A program made the position numbers and the translations under genes. A DNA stretch of 64,000 nt from Acidicapsa ligni (GTDB lineage: Bacteria; Acidobacteriota; Terriglobia; Terriglobales; Acidobacteriaceae): contig NZ_JAGSYG010000002.1 of the NCBI RefSeq assembly GCF_025685655.1, forward strand, positions 372,001 to 436,000, read 5' to 3'. Below the pieces are notes generated by a model. That model was not told the DNA's origin, ran no database searches, and worked only from the letters and a program-made list of their open reading frames with translations. This document shows, piece after piece, positions 1 through 9,461 of this stretch (within the stretch, counting starts at the first letter, position 1; each line of letters opens with the position of its first letter).

Positions 1-35
1 TCCTCGCTGGTGAGCGGGGAGGTCGGCGTGCGGTT

Positions 36-1199
36 GTGGCTGCTCCTCCTATGGATGAGGAAGAAGACGCACCGATTCCGCGGCGCACGAATTTCTACGC
101 CTCGAAGACTCACTGGTGGCGACCGCGTACCAACTTTGGCCGAATCGTGTTGGGTACGGGTGTGTTCATCGGGGCATGTGCCTTGATTGCAGGCTGGGCG
201 GCTGGGCGGCATTTTGTGACGCGCGACGCGCATTTCCGCATTCCTGGTGTATCCAGCATCGAATCAACTGGCCTGAGCGAAGTGAATCGGACGGATGTGC
301 TGCCGGTGTTTGGTGCGGATATTGGCCGGAACATCTTCTTTGTCCCATTGCAGCAGCGGCGTAAGGAGCTTGAGGCGATCCCGTGGGTGAAGCAGGCGAC
401 CGTCATGCGATTTTTGCCCGATCGCCTGAGCGTGAGCATTCTGGAGCGGACGCCTGTTGCGTTTGTGCGGCAGGGTCAGCAGGTTGAGCTGGCGGATGCG
501 GATGGTGTGATTCTGGATATGCCACCGGCTATGATGGCGCAACATCATTACTCGTTTCCAGTGGTGACAGGGATCGATAGCCAGGACTCGCTGGCGGCGC
601 GGCGGACGCGGATGGCTGTCTATCAGCGCTTTGTTGCCGAGATGGATCAGAACAATCAGCACATGTCGCAGCAGGTTTCGGAGATCGATCTTTCCGACCC
701 CGAGGATTTGCGGGCGACGATGCCGGAGCAGGGGACGGATATTCTGGCTCACTTTGGCGAGGACAAGTTTCAGGAGCGGATGCAGACGTATAAGGCGCAT
801 ATTGCGGAGTGGCGGCAGCGTTATCCGAAATTGATTGGCGTGGATCTGCGGTATAGCGGAAAGGTTCCGCTGGAGATGGCTTCGGATGTTCCTGGTGCGG
901 AGACGGCGACGGATGGCCCGGCTAAGCCAGCTATTCCTGTTCCTGCGGCGGCAAAGATTGCGAAGTTGCCAGTGAATAAGGCTGCCGCCAGCAAGATAAC
1001 GGAAAACAGGATAACGGAAAATAAGCCGGTCGAAAACAAGAAGGTAAAGGGCTCCACTCCGTCGCAGGTTTTAGCTGTCAGGAGGGCGACCGAGGCAAAG
1101 AAGCGGGCAGCAAAGTTGAAGGCTGAACGGCTGAGATTGGCTCGACAGAAGGCGCATGCGGCTAATCAGAAGCCAGCGGCAAGCGGCGCGAAGGGATAG
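36..1199 (+). CDS. ftsQ: Cell division protein FtsQ/DivIB
   Basis: Bitopic divisome protein that links early cytoplasmic and late periplasmic division proteins. The cytoplasmic N-terminus is followed by one membrane segment at about residues 36-57, a POTRA-like domain at about 66-135 and a beta-rich FtsQ domain. The order ftsQ-ftsA-ftsZ supports the call, with ftsA starting 15 bases later. The start used is a GTG at 36; the frame stays open to the left edge of the window, so the true start may lie outside. From about residue 285 the protein has a periplasmic tail rich in Lys, Ala and Asn, including an ITEN repeat, which makes it longer (387 aa) than the usual 250-300 aa. Confidence 0.9.
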   Translation: MAAPPMDEEEDAPIPRRTNFYASKTHWWRPRTNFGRIVLGTGVFIGACALIAGWAAGRHFVTRDAHFRIPGVSSIESTGLSEVNRTDVLPVFGADIGRNIFFVPLQQRRKELEAIPWVKQATVMRFLPDRLSVSILERTPVAFVRQGQQVELADADGVILDMPPAMMAQHHYSFPVVTGIDSQDSLAARRTRMAVYQRFVAEMDQNNQHMSQQVSEIDLSDPEDLRATMPEQGTDILAHFGEDKFQERMQTYKAHIAEWRQRYPKLIGVDLRYSGKVPLEMASDVPGAETATDGPAKPAIPVPAAAKIAKLPVNKAAASKITENRITENKPVENKKVKGSTPSQVLAVRRATEAKKRAAKLKAERLRLARQKAHAANQKPAASGAKG

Positions 1200-1214
1200 G
1201 GGACGTAAGAACGT

Positions 1215-2423
1215 ATGAGTCAGAAACAGGAAAATCTGATTGTCGTCCTTGATGTGGGCAGCGCCTATACGCGGGTGTTGGCGGCGGACCTGAATGAGGG
1301 GGCGCTCCGCTATCGTGCGCACTCCGTGGTGGAGTCTGCGGGGATGCGCAAGGGATTGATCGCGGAGCTTGGTCCGGCGGCTCGGGTGGTGAAGTCGGCC
1401 AGCGACCAGGCGGAGCGCACGGTTCGCGTGAATATCGATGAGTGCGTAGTGGGTGTCGGTGGTCCGAATGTGATGGGTGTGAACACCACGGCGGGGCTGA
1501 ATTTTGGCGCGAAGATGCGCGAGATCAGCCGCGACGATGTGAGTGCCGCAGTGGAGCGGGCACGCGGAGTTTCGCTTCCTCCGGATCGCGAAATTTTGCA
1601 TTTGCTGACGAGGCAGTTTGTGCTGGATGAGCAGCCGGGGATTCATGACCCTGTGGGCATGGTTGGCAGCCGGCTTGAGGTGGATCTGCATATGTCCACG
1701 TGCTCGGGGAGCGCGCAACAGAGCATTATTACCTGCGCGAACCGTGCCGGGCTGGAAGTGACAGATACGGTGTTTGAGGCGATTGCCGCGGCTGAGGCTA
1801 CGCTGACTGCAGATGAGCGCGAACTGGGCGTCTGCGTGCTGGATATTGGTGCGCATTCAACTGAGTTGGTGGTGTTTTTTGAAGGGGCTGTGGCACATAC
1901 GGGGAGCATCCCGTTTGGCGGGCAGCACTTTACGAACGATCTGGCGGTTGTGTTGCAGATGCCGGTGGCGCATGCGGAGCAGCTCAAGTTGCGTCATGGA
2001 CATGCGGTGGTGACGGCGGTTCCGCAGTTGGATGAGATTGAGATTCGCAATCCGAATCCGACGATGATCCGGCATCGGATGGTGGCTGAGATTCTGGAGC
2101 CGCGGGCGCGAGAGCTATTTGACATGGTGCGGCGCAGTTTGCGCGATGGCGGAGTGTTGGGTGCTCTGGGCGCGGGGTGCGTGCTTACGGGCGGTGCATC
2201 GACACTGCCAGGGCTGCTGGATGTGACGGAAAGCATTCTGCATGTGCGAGCGCGGATTGGACATCCGGTGCAGTTGTCGAGGATGCCGAGTGAGTTGACG
2301 CATCCGGCGTATGCCACGCTTGTTGGGATGCTGCTGTACGCGCATCGCAAGAGGGTTACGAAGACCGCGGAAAACAATAGTCTGCGTGCGAAGTTGCGCG
2401 CTATTTTTGCAGCCAGTTTGTAG
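1215..2423 (+). CDS. ftsA: Cell division protein FtsA
   Basis: Actin-like ATPase that tethers FtsZ filaments to the membrane. The 402 aa show the actin-fold phosphate loop near the N-terminus (VLDVGSAYTRV), a second phosphate motif (LDIGAHSTELVVF) and the adenosine motif (LTGGASTLPG). The length is usual. A basic C-terminal segment (HRKRVTKTAENNSLRAKLRAIF) would suit an amphipathic membrane-targeting helix. It lies between ftsQ and ftsZ, 33 bases before the ftsZ ATG, and is surely co-transcribed with them. Confidence 0.97.
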   Translation: MSQKQENLIVVLDVGSAYTRVLAADLNEGALRYRAHSVVESAGMRKGLIAELGPAARVVKSASDQAERTVRVNIDECVVGVGGPNVMGVNTTAGLNFGAKMREISRDDVSAAVERARGVSLPPDREILHLLTRQFVLDEQPGIHDPVGMVGSRLEVDLHMSTCSGSAQQSIITCANRAGLEVTDTVFEAIAAAEATLTADERELGVCVLDIGAHSTELVVFFEGAVAHTGSIPFGGQHFTNDLAVVLQMPVAHAEQLKLRHGHAVVTAVPQLDEIEIRNPNPTMIRHRMVAEILEPRARELFDMVRRSLRDGGVLGALGAGCVLTGGASTLPGLLDVTESILHVRARIGHPVQLSRMPSELTHPAYATLVGMLLYAHRKRVTKTAENNSLRAKLRAIFAASL

Positions 2424-2456
2424 TATCAGTATTGACAGGGGACGGAGGCAACTTTG

Positions 2457-3989
2457 ATGGAACCAACGATGGATCCAATGGAGCGGGCGGGGATGATTCA
2501 GCCTGAGGCGGGCGAGACTGAGGCGATTCGAATTCAGTTTCACGATGAGGTTCCGCATGGAGCGCGCATCAAGGTGATCGGCGTGGGCGGCGGCGGTGGA
2601 AACGCTGTGAATCGCATGATTTCTGCCGGGGTTGAAGGTGTTGAGTTTATTACGGCCAACACGGATGTTCAGGCGCTGAAGTTATCGCAGGCTCCGGTGA
2701 AGTTGCAGCTTGGGGTGCGGCTGACTTCCGGGCTGGGCGCGGGCGCGAATCCGGATGTGGGCAGGCGTGCGGCATTGGAAGATTCGGACAAGATCATCGA
2801 GGCGCTTGAAGGCGCGGACATGGTGTTCGTCACGGCTGGCCTGGGTGGAGGCACGGGTACGGGCGCGGCTCCGGTGATTGCTTCGCTGGCCAGCGAGATG
2901 GGGATTTTGACTGTCGCTGTGGTCACACGGCCTTTTGCCTTTGAGGGCAAGCGGCGCTTGCAGCAGGCGGAGCGTGGAATGGCTGAGCTGCTGGAGTCGG
3001 TGGACACGATGATCGTGATCCCGAATGAAAAGCTGCTGGCGGTGGCCAAGGATGCCGGGTTCTTTGAGAGCTTCAGGATTGCGGACGATGTGCTGCGGCA
3101 GGGCGTGCAGGGCATTTCGGACATTATTACGATTCCGGGTATCATCAATCGCGATTTTGCCGATGTAAAGACCACGATGGCCGGTATGGGGCACGCGGTG
3201 ATGGGCACGGCGGTTCGTTCGGGTGAGAATCGGGCGATCGAGGCGGCCCAGGCGGCGATGGCTTCTCCAATGCTGGAAGAGGGCGCAATCGACGGGGCGC
3301 GCGGGATTTTGATCAACATTACGGGATCGAGTTCGCTGAAGCTTTCTGAGGTGAATGCAGCCTCTTCGCTGATCCAGACATCGGCACATGAGGATGCAAA
3401 TATTATCTTTGGCGCGGTACTGGACGAGAAGATGGGCGAGGAAGTGAAGATTACCGTGATTGCTACGGGCTTCCGCGACCAGATGCCGGAACGGCGTTCG
3501 CGCATGCTGGATGTGGCGTCGACGCCGGTGGTTTCGGTGCCTGTGGTAGCTCCGGATCATTGGATGAAGGAAGCAAATCCGGATGCGTTTCGGGCTCCGC
3601 TTCGATTTATGAGTGAGGCTGAGGAATCGATTGAGCCTGCGGCTGGCTCCGAGACGCTTGCTTCGTATGTGCCTCAGGTTCAATCGGTTGCGACCGAAGC
3701 GACTCCGATGTACAAGGCCGAACCGGCGATTGCCGAGGTGACTCTGCATGAAGCGGAGATGATTACGGAATTTGTACCGCAGCCGCCTCGATTTGCAGAG
3801 CTGGCTGAAGCTCCGGCGTATGCACCGTTGCCACGGGATTATCCGACGGACATGCGGGCTTTTTCAGGAGCCGGTGAAGCGGGCCGAATGCCAAGCGCGG
3901 GATCTGCGATCTTTGCCCAGCCGGAAGAGTCGGAGCACCAGGATCTGGATGTGCCTGCGTTTTTGAGACGGGGACAGTTTCAAGACTGA
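2457..3989 (+). CDS. ftsZ: Cell division GTPase FtsZ
   Basis: Tubulin homologue that forms the Z ring. The ATG at 2457 is preferred to the TTG just before it and follows a GGAGG-like ribosome site. An extension of about 35 residues precedes the GTPase core. The tubulin signature GGGTGTGA is at residues 130-137, and the T7 loop [11 protein letters not shown] is intact. A Pro/Glu/Ala-rich linker of about 130 residues ends in the conserved C-terminal peptide DVPAFLRR, which binds FtsA and other partners. At 510 aa it is longer than most FtsZ because of the head and the linker. Last gene of the division cluster here. Confidence 0.98.
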   Translation: MEPTMDPMERAGMIQPEAGETEAIRIQFHDEVPHGARIKVIGVGGGGGNAVNRMISAGVEGVEFITANTDVQALKLSQAPVKLQLGVRLTSGLGAGANPDVGRRAALEDSDKIIEALEGADMVFVTAGLGGGTGTGAAPVIASLASEMGILTVAVVTRPFAFEGKRRLQQAERGMAELLESVDTMIVIPNEKLLAVAKDAGFFESFRIADDVLRQGVQGISDIITIPGIINRDFADVKTTMAGMGHAVMGTAVRSGENRAIEAAQAAMASPMLEEGAIDGARGILINITGSSSLKLSEVNAASSLIQTSAHEDANIIFGAVLDEKMGEEVKITVIATGFRDQMPERRSRMLDVASTPVVSVPVVAPDHWMKEANPDAFRAPLRFMSEAEESIEPAAGSETLASYVPQVQSVATEATPMYKAEPAIAEVTLHEAEMITEFVPQPPRFAELAEAPAYAPLPRDYPTDMRAFSGAGEAGRMPSAGSAIFAQPEESEHQDLDVPAFLRRGQFQD

Positions 3990-4293
3990 TGTTTTCCAAC
4001 TTGGATCAAGTTGGATTGGAATGAAAAATTGAACTGAAAAGAGGATTGCGCTCGTGATGCTTCCTCTATAAAGTTCGTTTAAGCCTGAAAGTGGGTTTGT
4101 TAAGTCCAACAGAACGTGGCGAGAAGTCCGCGCATGTACAGGATTTAATTGTGAAGGTTTGTTAAGCTGGTATTGGCAAAGGAATCAACCCTTCGCAATT
4201 TTTAAACAGGCAGTACACCGCCCCCGGCAATGATGAGCACGCATGGAACGCCTGCCGCGGACGAGAATTTGGATTTCAAGGATGTTGTCCCGG
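3990..4293. other. Intergenic region after ftsZ
   Basis: About 300 bases without a convincing gene. Seven bases after the ftsZ stop lies an inverted repeat, CCAACTTG/CAAGTTGG at 3996-4014 with a 3-base loop. It could weakly stop or stabilise the ftsZ transcript, but no T-run follows. The rest is AT-richer than its surroundings and presumably holds the promoter of the transpeptidase gene; I cannot assign -35/-10 boxes with confidence. Confidence 0.4.
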
Positions 4294-5628
4294 ATGAAAA
4301 AACTTCTCTCGTGCGTTGCCTTTGCGGCCATGGTTTGTGGCGTAGTTCCCGGCTCACTTCGGATGGCGTCCGCAGTGGATGTGCCGAGGAATGTTCATCA
4401 TGCCCGGACGACTCATGCTCATATTGTTGAGCGTCATGGCGTTCATGGGACATCGGCGCATCGGGTGGCAGGAAGTACTGCGGCGGGACACGCGAAGACG
4501 GCACATCTATCGGCACATGCTGGTACTCGGGGAGTTGCGACGGTGGTGGGTACCGGCCGTCGTGGACGCGTGCGCCGGACGACTTTGAGTGTTCGCGGGC
4601 ATCGCTCATACGAGCGGTTTACTGCCAGTTCGTTTTCCAATACCCAGGGCGATGGCGACATTACGGCAGGGGAAGACCCGACGATTCGCGCGGCTGCGAT
4701 TGAAGCGCTGGGCAATATGAACGGCACGGCGGTGGTGATCAATCCTGCGAACGGTCGGATTCTGGCGATGGTGAACCAGAAGCTGGCTCTGTCTCCGGGA
4801 GCGGAGCCTTGCTCGACGATCAAGCTGACGGTGGGAATGGCCGCGTTGTCAGAGGGGTTGGTTACTCGGAATACGCCGGTGAATCTGGGCGGCTTTCGAA
4901 TGAACCTGACCGAGGCGCTGGCACACTCGAACAATCTTTATTTTGAAGAGATGGGCAGGGAACTGGGCTTTGAGCGCGTACGGCACTATGCGACGCAGTT
5001 TGGCCTGGGAGAACTGGCGGGATACGACATTTCCGGCGAGCAGTTGGGAACTTATCCGGATCACGAACTACCCGCGAAAGAAGGCGGCGTGGGCAGGATG
5101 TGCAGCTTTGGGCAGGGCGTCTCGATGACTCCGCTGCAACTGGGCGCGTTTGTGGCTTCGATTGCTAATGGCGGGACGCTTTATTACTTACAGCATCCCA
5201 CCACGCAGGCGGCAATCGCTAGTTTTATTCCGAAGATCAAGCGGACGCTGGATATCGCCCGGTTTATTCCCGAGATGCAGGATGGCATGGCGGGCGCGGT
5301 TGAGTATGGAACGGCGCGACGTCTTCGTGTGAACTTCCACGAGTTGCCGGTCTTTGGAAAAACGGGAACGTGCTCGAACAACGGAACGCGTTTTGGCTGG
5401 TTCGCTTCCTATTCTGACTCGCCGATGGGTAGCCTTGTCACGGTGTTCTTCCTGGAGGGCGGTCGTCCGGTGTTTGGGCCACGAGCTGCTGAGCTTACCG
5501 GGGTCTTCTATCGTAGCCTTTGGGACAAGAACTATTTCGTAGACAAGGGCACTGGACCGGTACAGGCACAGACTTATGAGCTGCCGACACGCACTCGGGA
5601 GTCAGTCCAGACGACAGGCAAGTTCTAG
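4294..5628 (+). CDS. Stand-alone penicillin-binding transpeptidase
   Basis: Peptidoglycan D,D-transpeptidase-type enzyme. All three penicillin-binding motifs are present: STIK (residues 174-177 from this start), SNN (212-214) and KTG (356-358). The ATG at 4294 (MKKLLS) opens a signal peptide; an in-frame ATG at 4243 is possible but would put a charged extension ahead of it. There is no glycosyltransferase or PBP-dimerisation domain, so the transpeptidase domain stands alone after a segment of about 70 residues that is rich in His, Ala, Arg and Thr. Its place behind ftsZ suggests a septal or envelope role. A beta-lactam-binding signalling or class-D-like function is the alternative. Confidence 0.8.
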   Translation: MKKLLSCVAFAAMVCGVVPGSLRMASAVDVPRNVHHARTTHAHIVERHGVHGTSAHRVAGSTAAGHAKTAHLSAHAGTRGVATVVGTGRRGRVRRTTLSVRGHRSYERFTASSFSNTQGDGDITAGEDPTIRAAAIEALGNMNGTAVVINPANGRILAMVNQKLALSPGAEPCSTIKLTVGMAALSEGLVTRNTPVNLGGFRMNLTEALAHSNNLYFEEMGRELGFERVRHYATQFGLGELAGYDISGEQLGTYPDHELPAKEGGVGRMCSFGQGVSMTPLQLGAFVASIANGGTLYYLQHPTTQAAIASFIPKIKRTLDIARFIPEMQDGMAGAVEYGTARRLRVNFHELPVFGKTGTCSNNGTRFGWFASYSDSPMGSLVTVFFLEGGRPVFGPRAAELTGVFYRSLWDKNYFVDKGTGPVQAQTYELPTRTRESVQTTGKF

Positions 5629-5664
5629 ATTCCTCAACGTTGATGCACGTACTTCTCGATCGCT

Positions 5665-6459
5665 ATGGCCGCAACTATCTCAGACGCAACTATCTCCGAA
5701 CTGATTTCTGAATCGTCGTCTACATCCTTTGCACCCTACCTGATTGAGCAGGATTACGCGGCTTACACGCAGGATGAGCATGAGGTATGGGCTGAGCTGG
5801 TTTCTCGGCGCATGCCACAGCTTGCGGATCATGCCGCGGAAGAATACCTCGATGGATTTTCGAGCCTGGGGCTGCGCTCGGACCGATTGCCAAATCTGAA
5901 TGAGATCAGCCAACGGCTGCGTTCGCGGACGGGTTGGAGCACGGTTCCGGTGAGTGGATTTATGCCTGGACCGGCGTTCTTTGCGATGCTGGCGGGAAGA
6001 CAGTTTCCTACGACAACGTGGCTGAGGAAGCGGGATTCACTCGAATACACGCCGGAACCGGATATCTTCCACGATGTGTTTGGCCATGTGCCGATGCATG
6101 CGCATCCGGTTTTTGCGGATTTTCTGGCGCACTATGGGGAGCTTTGCGCGGGAATTGAGAGCGAGGCTGTTCTGGAGCGCGTGGGGCGGCTGTTCTGGTA
6201 CACGGTAGAGTTTGGCCTGATTCGCCAGAAGGGCCGGGTCAAGGTGTATGGCAGCGGGCTGATCAGCTCGAACGGCGAATGCACCAACGTGCTGGAAGGC
6301 AGGTGCGAGGTTCGCGACTTCAGCGTGGAAGCGGTGCTGAATGCGCCGGTGCAGGTGGACCAGATGCACACCGCCCTATTTGCGATTGAGAGCTTTGAGC
6401 AAATTTATGAGGCGTTGCAGCAGGTGTCGAATGATATTGCCGCAGGCCGAATTGCTTAG
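5665..6459 (+). CDS. phhA: Phenylalanine-4-hydroxylase
   Basis: Monomeric bacterial aromatic amino acid hydroxylase that converts phenylalanine to tyrosine with O2, non-haem iron and a pterin cofactor. The iron-binding His pair is in HDVFGH (H136, H141) and the third ligand is Glu at about residue 182 (VEFGL). The 264 aa match the catalytic-core-only bacterial form with no ACT domain. No pterin-carbinolamine dehydratase gene is adjacent. It begins 36 bases after the transpeptidase stop and could be read through from it. The initiating ATG has only a weak ribosome site. Confidence 0.93.
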   Translation: MAATISDATISELISESSSTSFAPYLIEQDYAAYTQDEHEVWAELVSRRMPQLADHAAEEYLDGFSSLGLRSDRLPNLNEISQRLRSRTGWSTVPVSGFMPGPAFFAMLAGRQFPTTTWLRKRDSLEYTPEPDIFHDVFGHVPMHAHPVFADFLAHYGELCAGIESEAVLERVGRLFWYTVEFGLIRQKGRVKVYGSGLISSNGECTNVLEGRCEVRDFSVEAVLNAPVQVDQMHTALFAIESFEQIYEALQQVSNDIAAGRIA

Positions 6460-6574
6460 CTTTTGATGATATCTACACGTTCGGTAGATTAGTGAACCGG
6501 TAATTTGAACTCAGCATCCTATATAGACCCACAAGCGATTACACTGGGTGCTGCACGAAAACTGGGGCCTCACT

Positions 6575-7531
6575 ATGGCATTGCCTACCACGATTCTTCT
6601 CACTTACGGGTATCTGCTGCTTTTTGGATGTGTCTTCCTGGAGCAGATCGGTTTGCCGCTGCCGGCGACGCCGATACTTCTGGCTGCCGGGGCGCTTTCG
6701 GCAACAGAGCACATGAGTTTTGGGCTGGCGCTGCTTGCGGGGGTTGTGGCTTGCCTGATTGCGGACTCTGCGTGGTTCTATTTCGGCAAGCAGTTTGGGC
6801 ATGTCGTGTTGCGGGTGCTGTGTAAGTTTTCATTGGAGTCGTCGACCTGTGTGCGGCGCACACATGACTCCTTTGGCAAGCGGGGCGAGTATACGCTGCT
6901 GTTTGCTAAGTTTGTGCCGGGGCTTTCGGTTGTGGCTCCTCCGGTGGCTGGACAGACCGGGATGCCGTTCCAGCGCTTTCTGATTTTCGATACAGCCGGC
7001 TCGGTGATCTTTATTGGTTCGCTTCTGCTGACGGGACGACTTTTTGGCAATCTGCTCACTCGCGATCCCCGTGTACTGAACTGGGCGGGGCATTTTGGCG
7101 GAGCGCTGCTGATTCTGGCCATACTGGGTTTCCTGGCTTCGCGCATCTATCGGCGGCAGAGCTACATGAAGAAGCTGCGGACGGCACGGTTGGAGCCCCA
7201 GACGCTGAAGCAGATGCTGGATGCGGGCGAGCCGGTTTACATTGTGGATCTGCGGCATCCTCTGGAGTTTGTGCCTGATCCGTTCACGCTGCCGGGAGCG
7301 CACCAGTTTTCTCCAGATCTACTTACGTTGCAGAGTGCACAGATTCCGACGGACAGGGATATTGTGCTGTTTTGTACCTGCCCCAGCGAGGCCACGGCGG
7401 CCAAGACTGCGATGACACTGCATAAGCTGGGTGTGGATCGGGTGAGGCCTCTGCGTGGCGGATATGACGAGTGGAAGCGGCTCGGTTATCCGTTGGATGC
7501 GATTGAGATGGCCATTCCAGTGCATAACTGA
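6575..7531 (+). CDS. DedA-family membrane protein fused to a rhodanese domain
   Basis: The first about 190 residues form a DedA/SNARE-associated membrane domain (LEQIGLPLPATPILLAAGAL; FGKRGEYTLLFAKFVPGLS), a family tied to lipid scrambling and proton-motive-force homeostasis. The last about 115 residues are a cytoplasmic rhodanese domain with its loop cysteine in FCTCPSEAT and the closing GGYDEWKRLGYPL. Such fusions occur in several phyla. They suggest sulfur transfer or redox sensing at the membrane, but the substrate is unknown. The ATG at 6575 (MALPTT) is preferred to an upstream in-frame ATG at 6548 because it directly precedes the first hydrophobic segment. Confidence 0.88.
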   Translation: MALPTTILLTYGYLLLFGCVFLEQIGLPLPATPILLAAGALSATEHMSFGLALLAGVVACLIADSAWFYFGKQFGHVVLRVLCKFSLESSTCVRRTHDSFGKRGEYTLLFAKFVPGLSVVAPPVAGQTGMPFQRFLIFDTAGSVIFIGSLLLTGRLFGNLLTRDPRVLNWAGHFGGALLILAILGFLASRIYRRQSYMKKLRTARLEPQTLKQMLDAGEPVYIVDLRHPLEFVPDPFTLPGAHQFSPDLLTLQSAQIPTDRDIVLFCTCPSEATAAKTAMTLHKLGVDRVRPLRGGYDEWKRLGYPLDAIEMAIPVHN

Positions 7532-7648
7532 GACGGACCGAAACGGGTTGAGACGAATTGATAGACGTGTGCGCTTCGCGCAGCTTGTCCGGTTCCCAGT
7601 CGCGACCGATACACTGACATTGGTGCTGTTGGATTTGCACCGGGAGCA

Positions 7649-9292
7649 ATGTCAGTGGCCTATAACGATCTTCGCGAATGGATTGCAGCGCTTGATAAAG
7701 CTGGCGAGCTGAAGCGCATCAAGGAGCCGGTTTCTCCGCGGCTTGAAATTGCAGAAATTACGGATCGCGCTTCAAAGGCGGGTAGTGGATCGCGCTCGGT
7801 ACCGGGTGCGAAAGGCTATGCGCCTGGCGGACCTGCGTTGCTGTTTGAAAACATCGTTGGGCATCCTGGGCATCGTGTGTTCATCAACCAGTTTGGCTCG
7901 GAGCGGCGGATGGCGATGTCGCTGGGTGTGGACCGACTGGAGCAGATTGCAGAGCGCATTCATGGGCTGATGAATTTGAAGGCTCCTGAAGGACTGCTCG
8001 ACAAACTAAAGATGTTGCCGCAGATTGGGGAGCTGGCGAAGATGTTTCCCAGGACTGTTGCGGCGAAGGATGCGCCTTGCAAGCAGGTGATTCTGCGCGA
8101 GAATTTTAACTTGCTGGATTTTCCTGTGCTGACTTGCTGGCCGCATGACGGTGGACCGTTCATTACGCTGCCGTGTGTGCACACGCGGGACCCGCGCAAT
8201 GGCAAACGTAATATCGGCATGTACCGGATGCAGGTGTATGACGGGCAGACGACAGGCATGCATTGGCAGCGGCAGAAGGTAGCGGCGGAGCATTATCGTG
8301 AGGCGCTGCGCGGTGCGGCTGCTGCGAATGCGGAGACGGACCCAAAGGCGGCGCGTGTGGCGGCTATGGCGGAGTCTTCAGGTGGGGCTTATGCCGTGCC
8401 TGCGGGCGCGGTGGGAGGATTGCCGCAGGTAAGTTTCGGCAATTTGAAGGGCTCGCGGATGGAAGTTGCGGTAGCTATTGGGACTGATCCTGCGACTACA
8501 TTTTCTGCGATTGTTCCTGCACCGCCGGATATTGAGGAGTTCATGATTGCGGGGTTCCTGCGGGGCAAGCCTGTTGACGTTGTGAAGTGCGAGACTGTTG
8601 ATCTTGAGGTGCCCGCGCAGTCGGAAATCGTGCTGGAAGGATACGTGGAATTAGGCGAGCTGCGAACGGAGGGTCCGTTTGGCGACCACACTGGTTTTTA
8701 CACGATGCAGGATGAATATCCGGTCTTCCACATTACATGTATCACGCATCGCAAAGACCCGATTTATGCGGCAACGATTGTGGGCAAGCCTCCGATGGAG
8801 GATGCCTGGATGGGCAAGGCCGTGGAGCGGATTTTTCTACCAATGATGAAGATGACGATCCCGGAGATTATCGACATCAATCTGCCTCCTGAGGGTGTTT
8901 TTCATAACTTGATGATTATTTCGATTCGCAAGAGTTATCCGGGACAGGCGCGGAAAGTTATGTCGGCTATCTGGTCGCTGGGGCAGGCGATGTTTACGAA
9001 ATGCGTTGTAGTTGTCGATGAGGATTGCGACGTGCAGGATCTCGGCGAAGTTACTCTGCGGGTGACGAATAACATCGATCCGGAGCGGGATATTCAGTTC
9101 ACGATGGGGCCCATTGATTCGCTGGATCATGCTTCGCGACTGCCTAACTATGGGTCGAAGATGGGCATCGATGCTACGCGGAAGTGGAAGGCAGAGGGCT
9201 TTGATCGTCCGTGGCCGGCGATGCTGGAGATGGATCGGACGACAAAGGCAAAGGTCGATTCGATCTGGGTGAAGCTGGGGATTGATCGCTAA
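7649..9292 (+). CDS. UbiD-family prenylated-FMN decarboxylase
   Basis: Member of the UbiD (de)carboxylase family, which uses prenylated FMN made by UbiX. The conserved EGPFGDHTGFY segment and the family's overall organisation are clear over 547 aa, a normal to slightly long size. Which aromatic or unsaturated acid it acts on cannot be told; quinone biosynthesis or aromatic degradation are both possible. No ubiX is visible nearby. The ATG at 7649 follows CGGGAG. The stop codon TAA (9290-9292) lies inside the left terminal repeat of a 118-bp repetitive element, so the last codons may have been set by that insertion. Confidence 0.88.
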   Translation: MSVAYNDLREWIAALDKAGELKRIKEPVSPRLEIAEITDRASKAGSGSRSVPGAKGYAPGGPALLFENIVGHPGHRVFINQFGSERRMAMSLGVDRLEQIAERIHGLMNLKAPEGLLDKLKMLPQIGELAKMFPRTVAAKDAPCKQVILRENFNLLDFPVLTCWPHDGGPFITLPCVHTRDPRNGKRNIGMYRMQVYDGQTTGMHWQRQKVAAEHYREALRGAAAANAETDPKAARVAAMAESSGGAYAVPAGAVGGLPQVSFGNLKGSRMEVAVAIGTDPATTFSAIVPAPPDIEEFMIAGFLRGKPVDVVKCETVDLEVPAQSEIVLEGYVELGELRTEGPFGDHTGFYTMQDEYPVFHITCITHRKDPIYAATIVGKPPMEDAWMGKAVERIFLPMMKMTIPEIIDINLPPEGVFHNLMIISIRKSYPGQARKVMSAIWSLGQAMFTKCVVVVDEDCDVQDLGEVTLRVTNNIDPERDIQFTMGPIDSLDHASRLPNYGSKMGIDATRKWKAEGFDRPWPAMLEMDRTTKAKVDSIWVKLGIDR

Positions 9293-9406
9293 AGCATTTC
9301 TCCTATCGGTGTACTCTGCGTAGCGGTTGATTGCGTGGCTTTTCATCAGGAAAAGCCACGCTTCGCGAGTCCCGGATAGTGCATTGCAATAAGAGAAATG
9401 CTCTAA
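9289..9406. repeat. 118-bp inverted-repeat element, copy 1
   Basis: The element is bounded by CTAAAGCATTTCTCCTAT (9289-9306) and its imperfect inverse at 9389-9406. It carries a central perfect hairpin, GCGTGGCTTTTC (9333-9344) against GAAAAGCCACGC (9350-9361), with a 5-base loop. A second copy sits at 43546-43663. Over the inner 110 bases I count about 18 differences, so roughly 84% identity by eye. There is no coding capacity. The structure resembles a MITE or a REP-like palindromic unit. Confidence 0.85.
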
Positions 9407-9461
9407 GCAGAAGATGTTGATGTTGCAGTAGAATCGGGGTGGCTTTTTCGAGGGGTGTCCG

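Noticed and set aside
2682..3749. Long open frame antisense to ftsZ
   Set aside because: It is a shadow of the GC-rich ftsZ codons; its translation is rich in Arg and His and has no domain.
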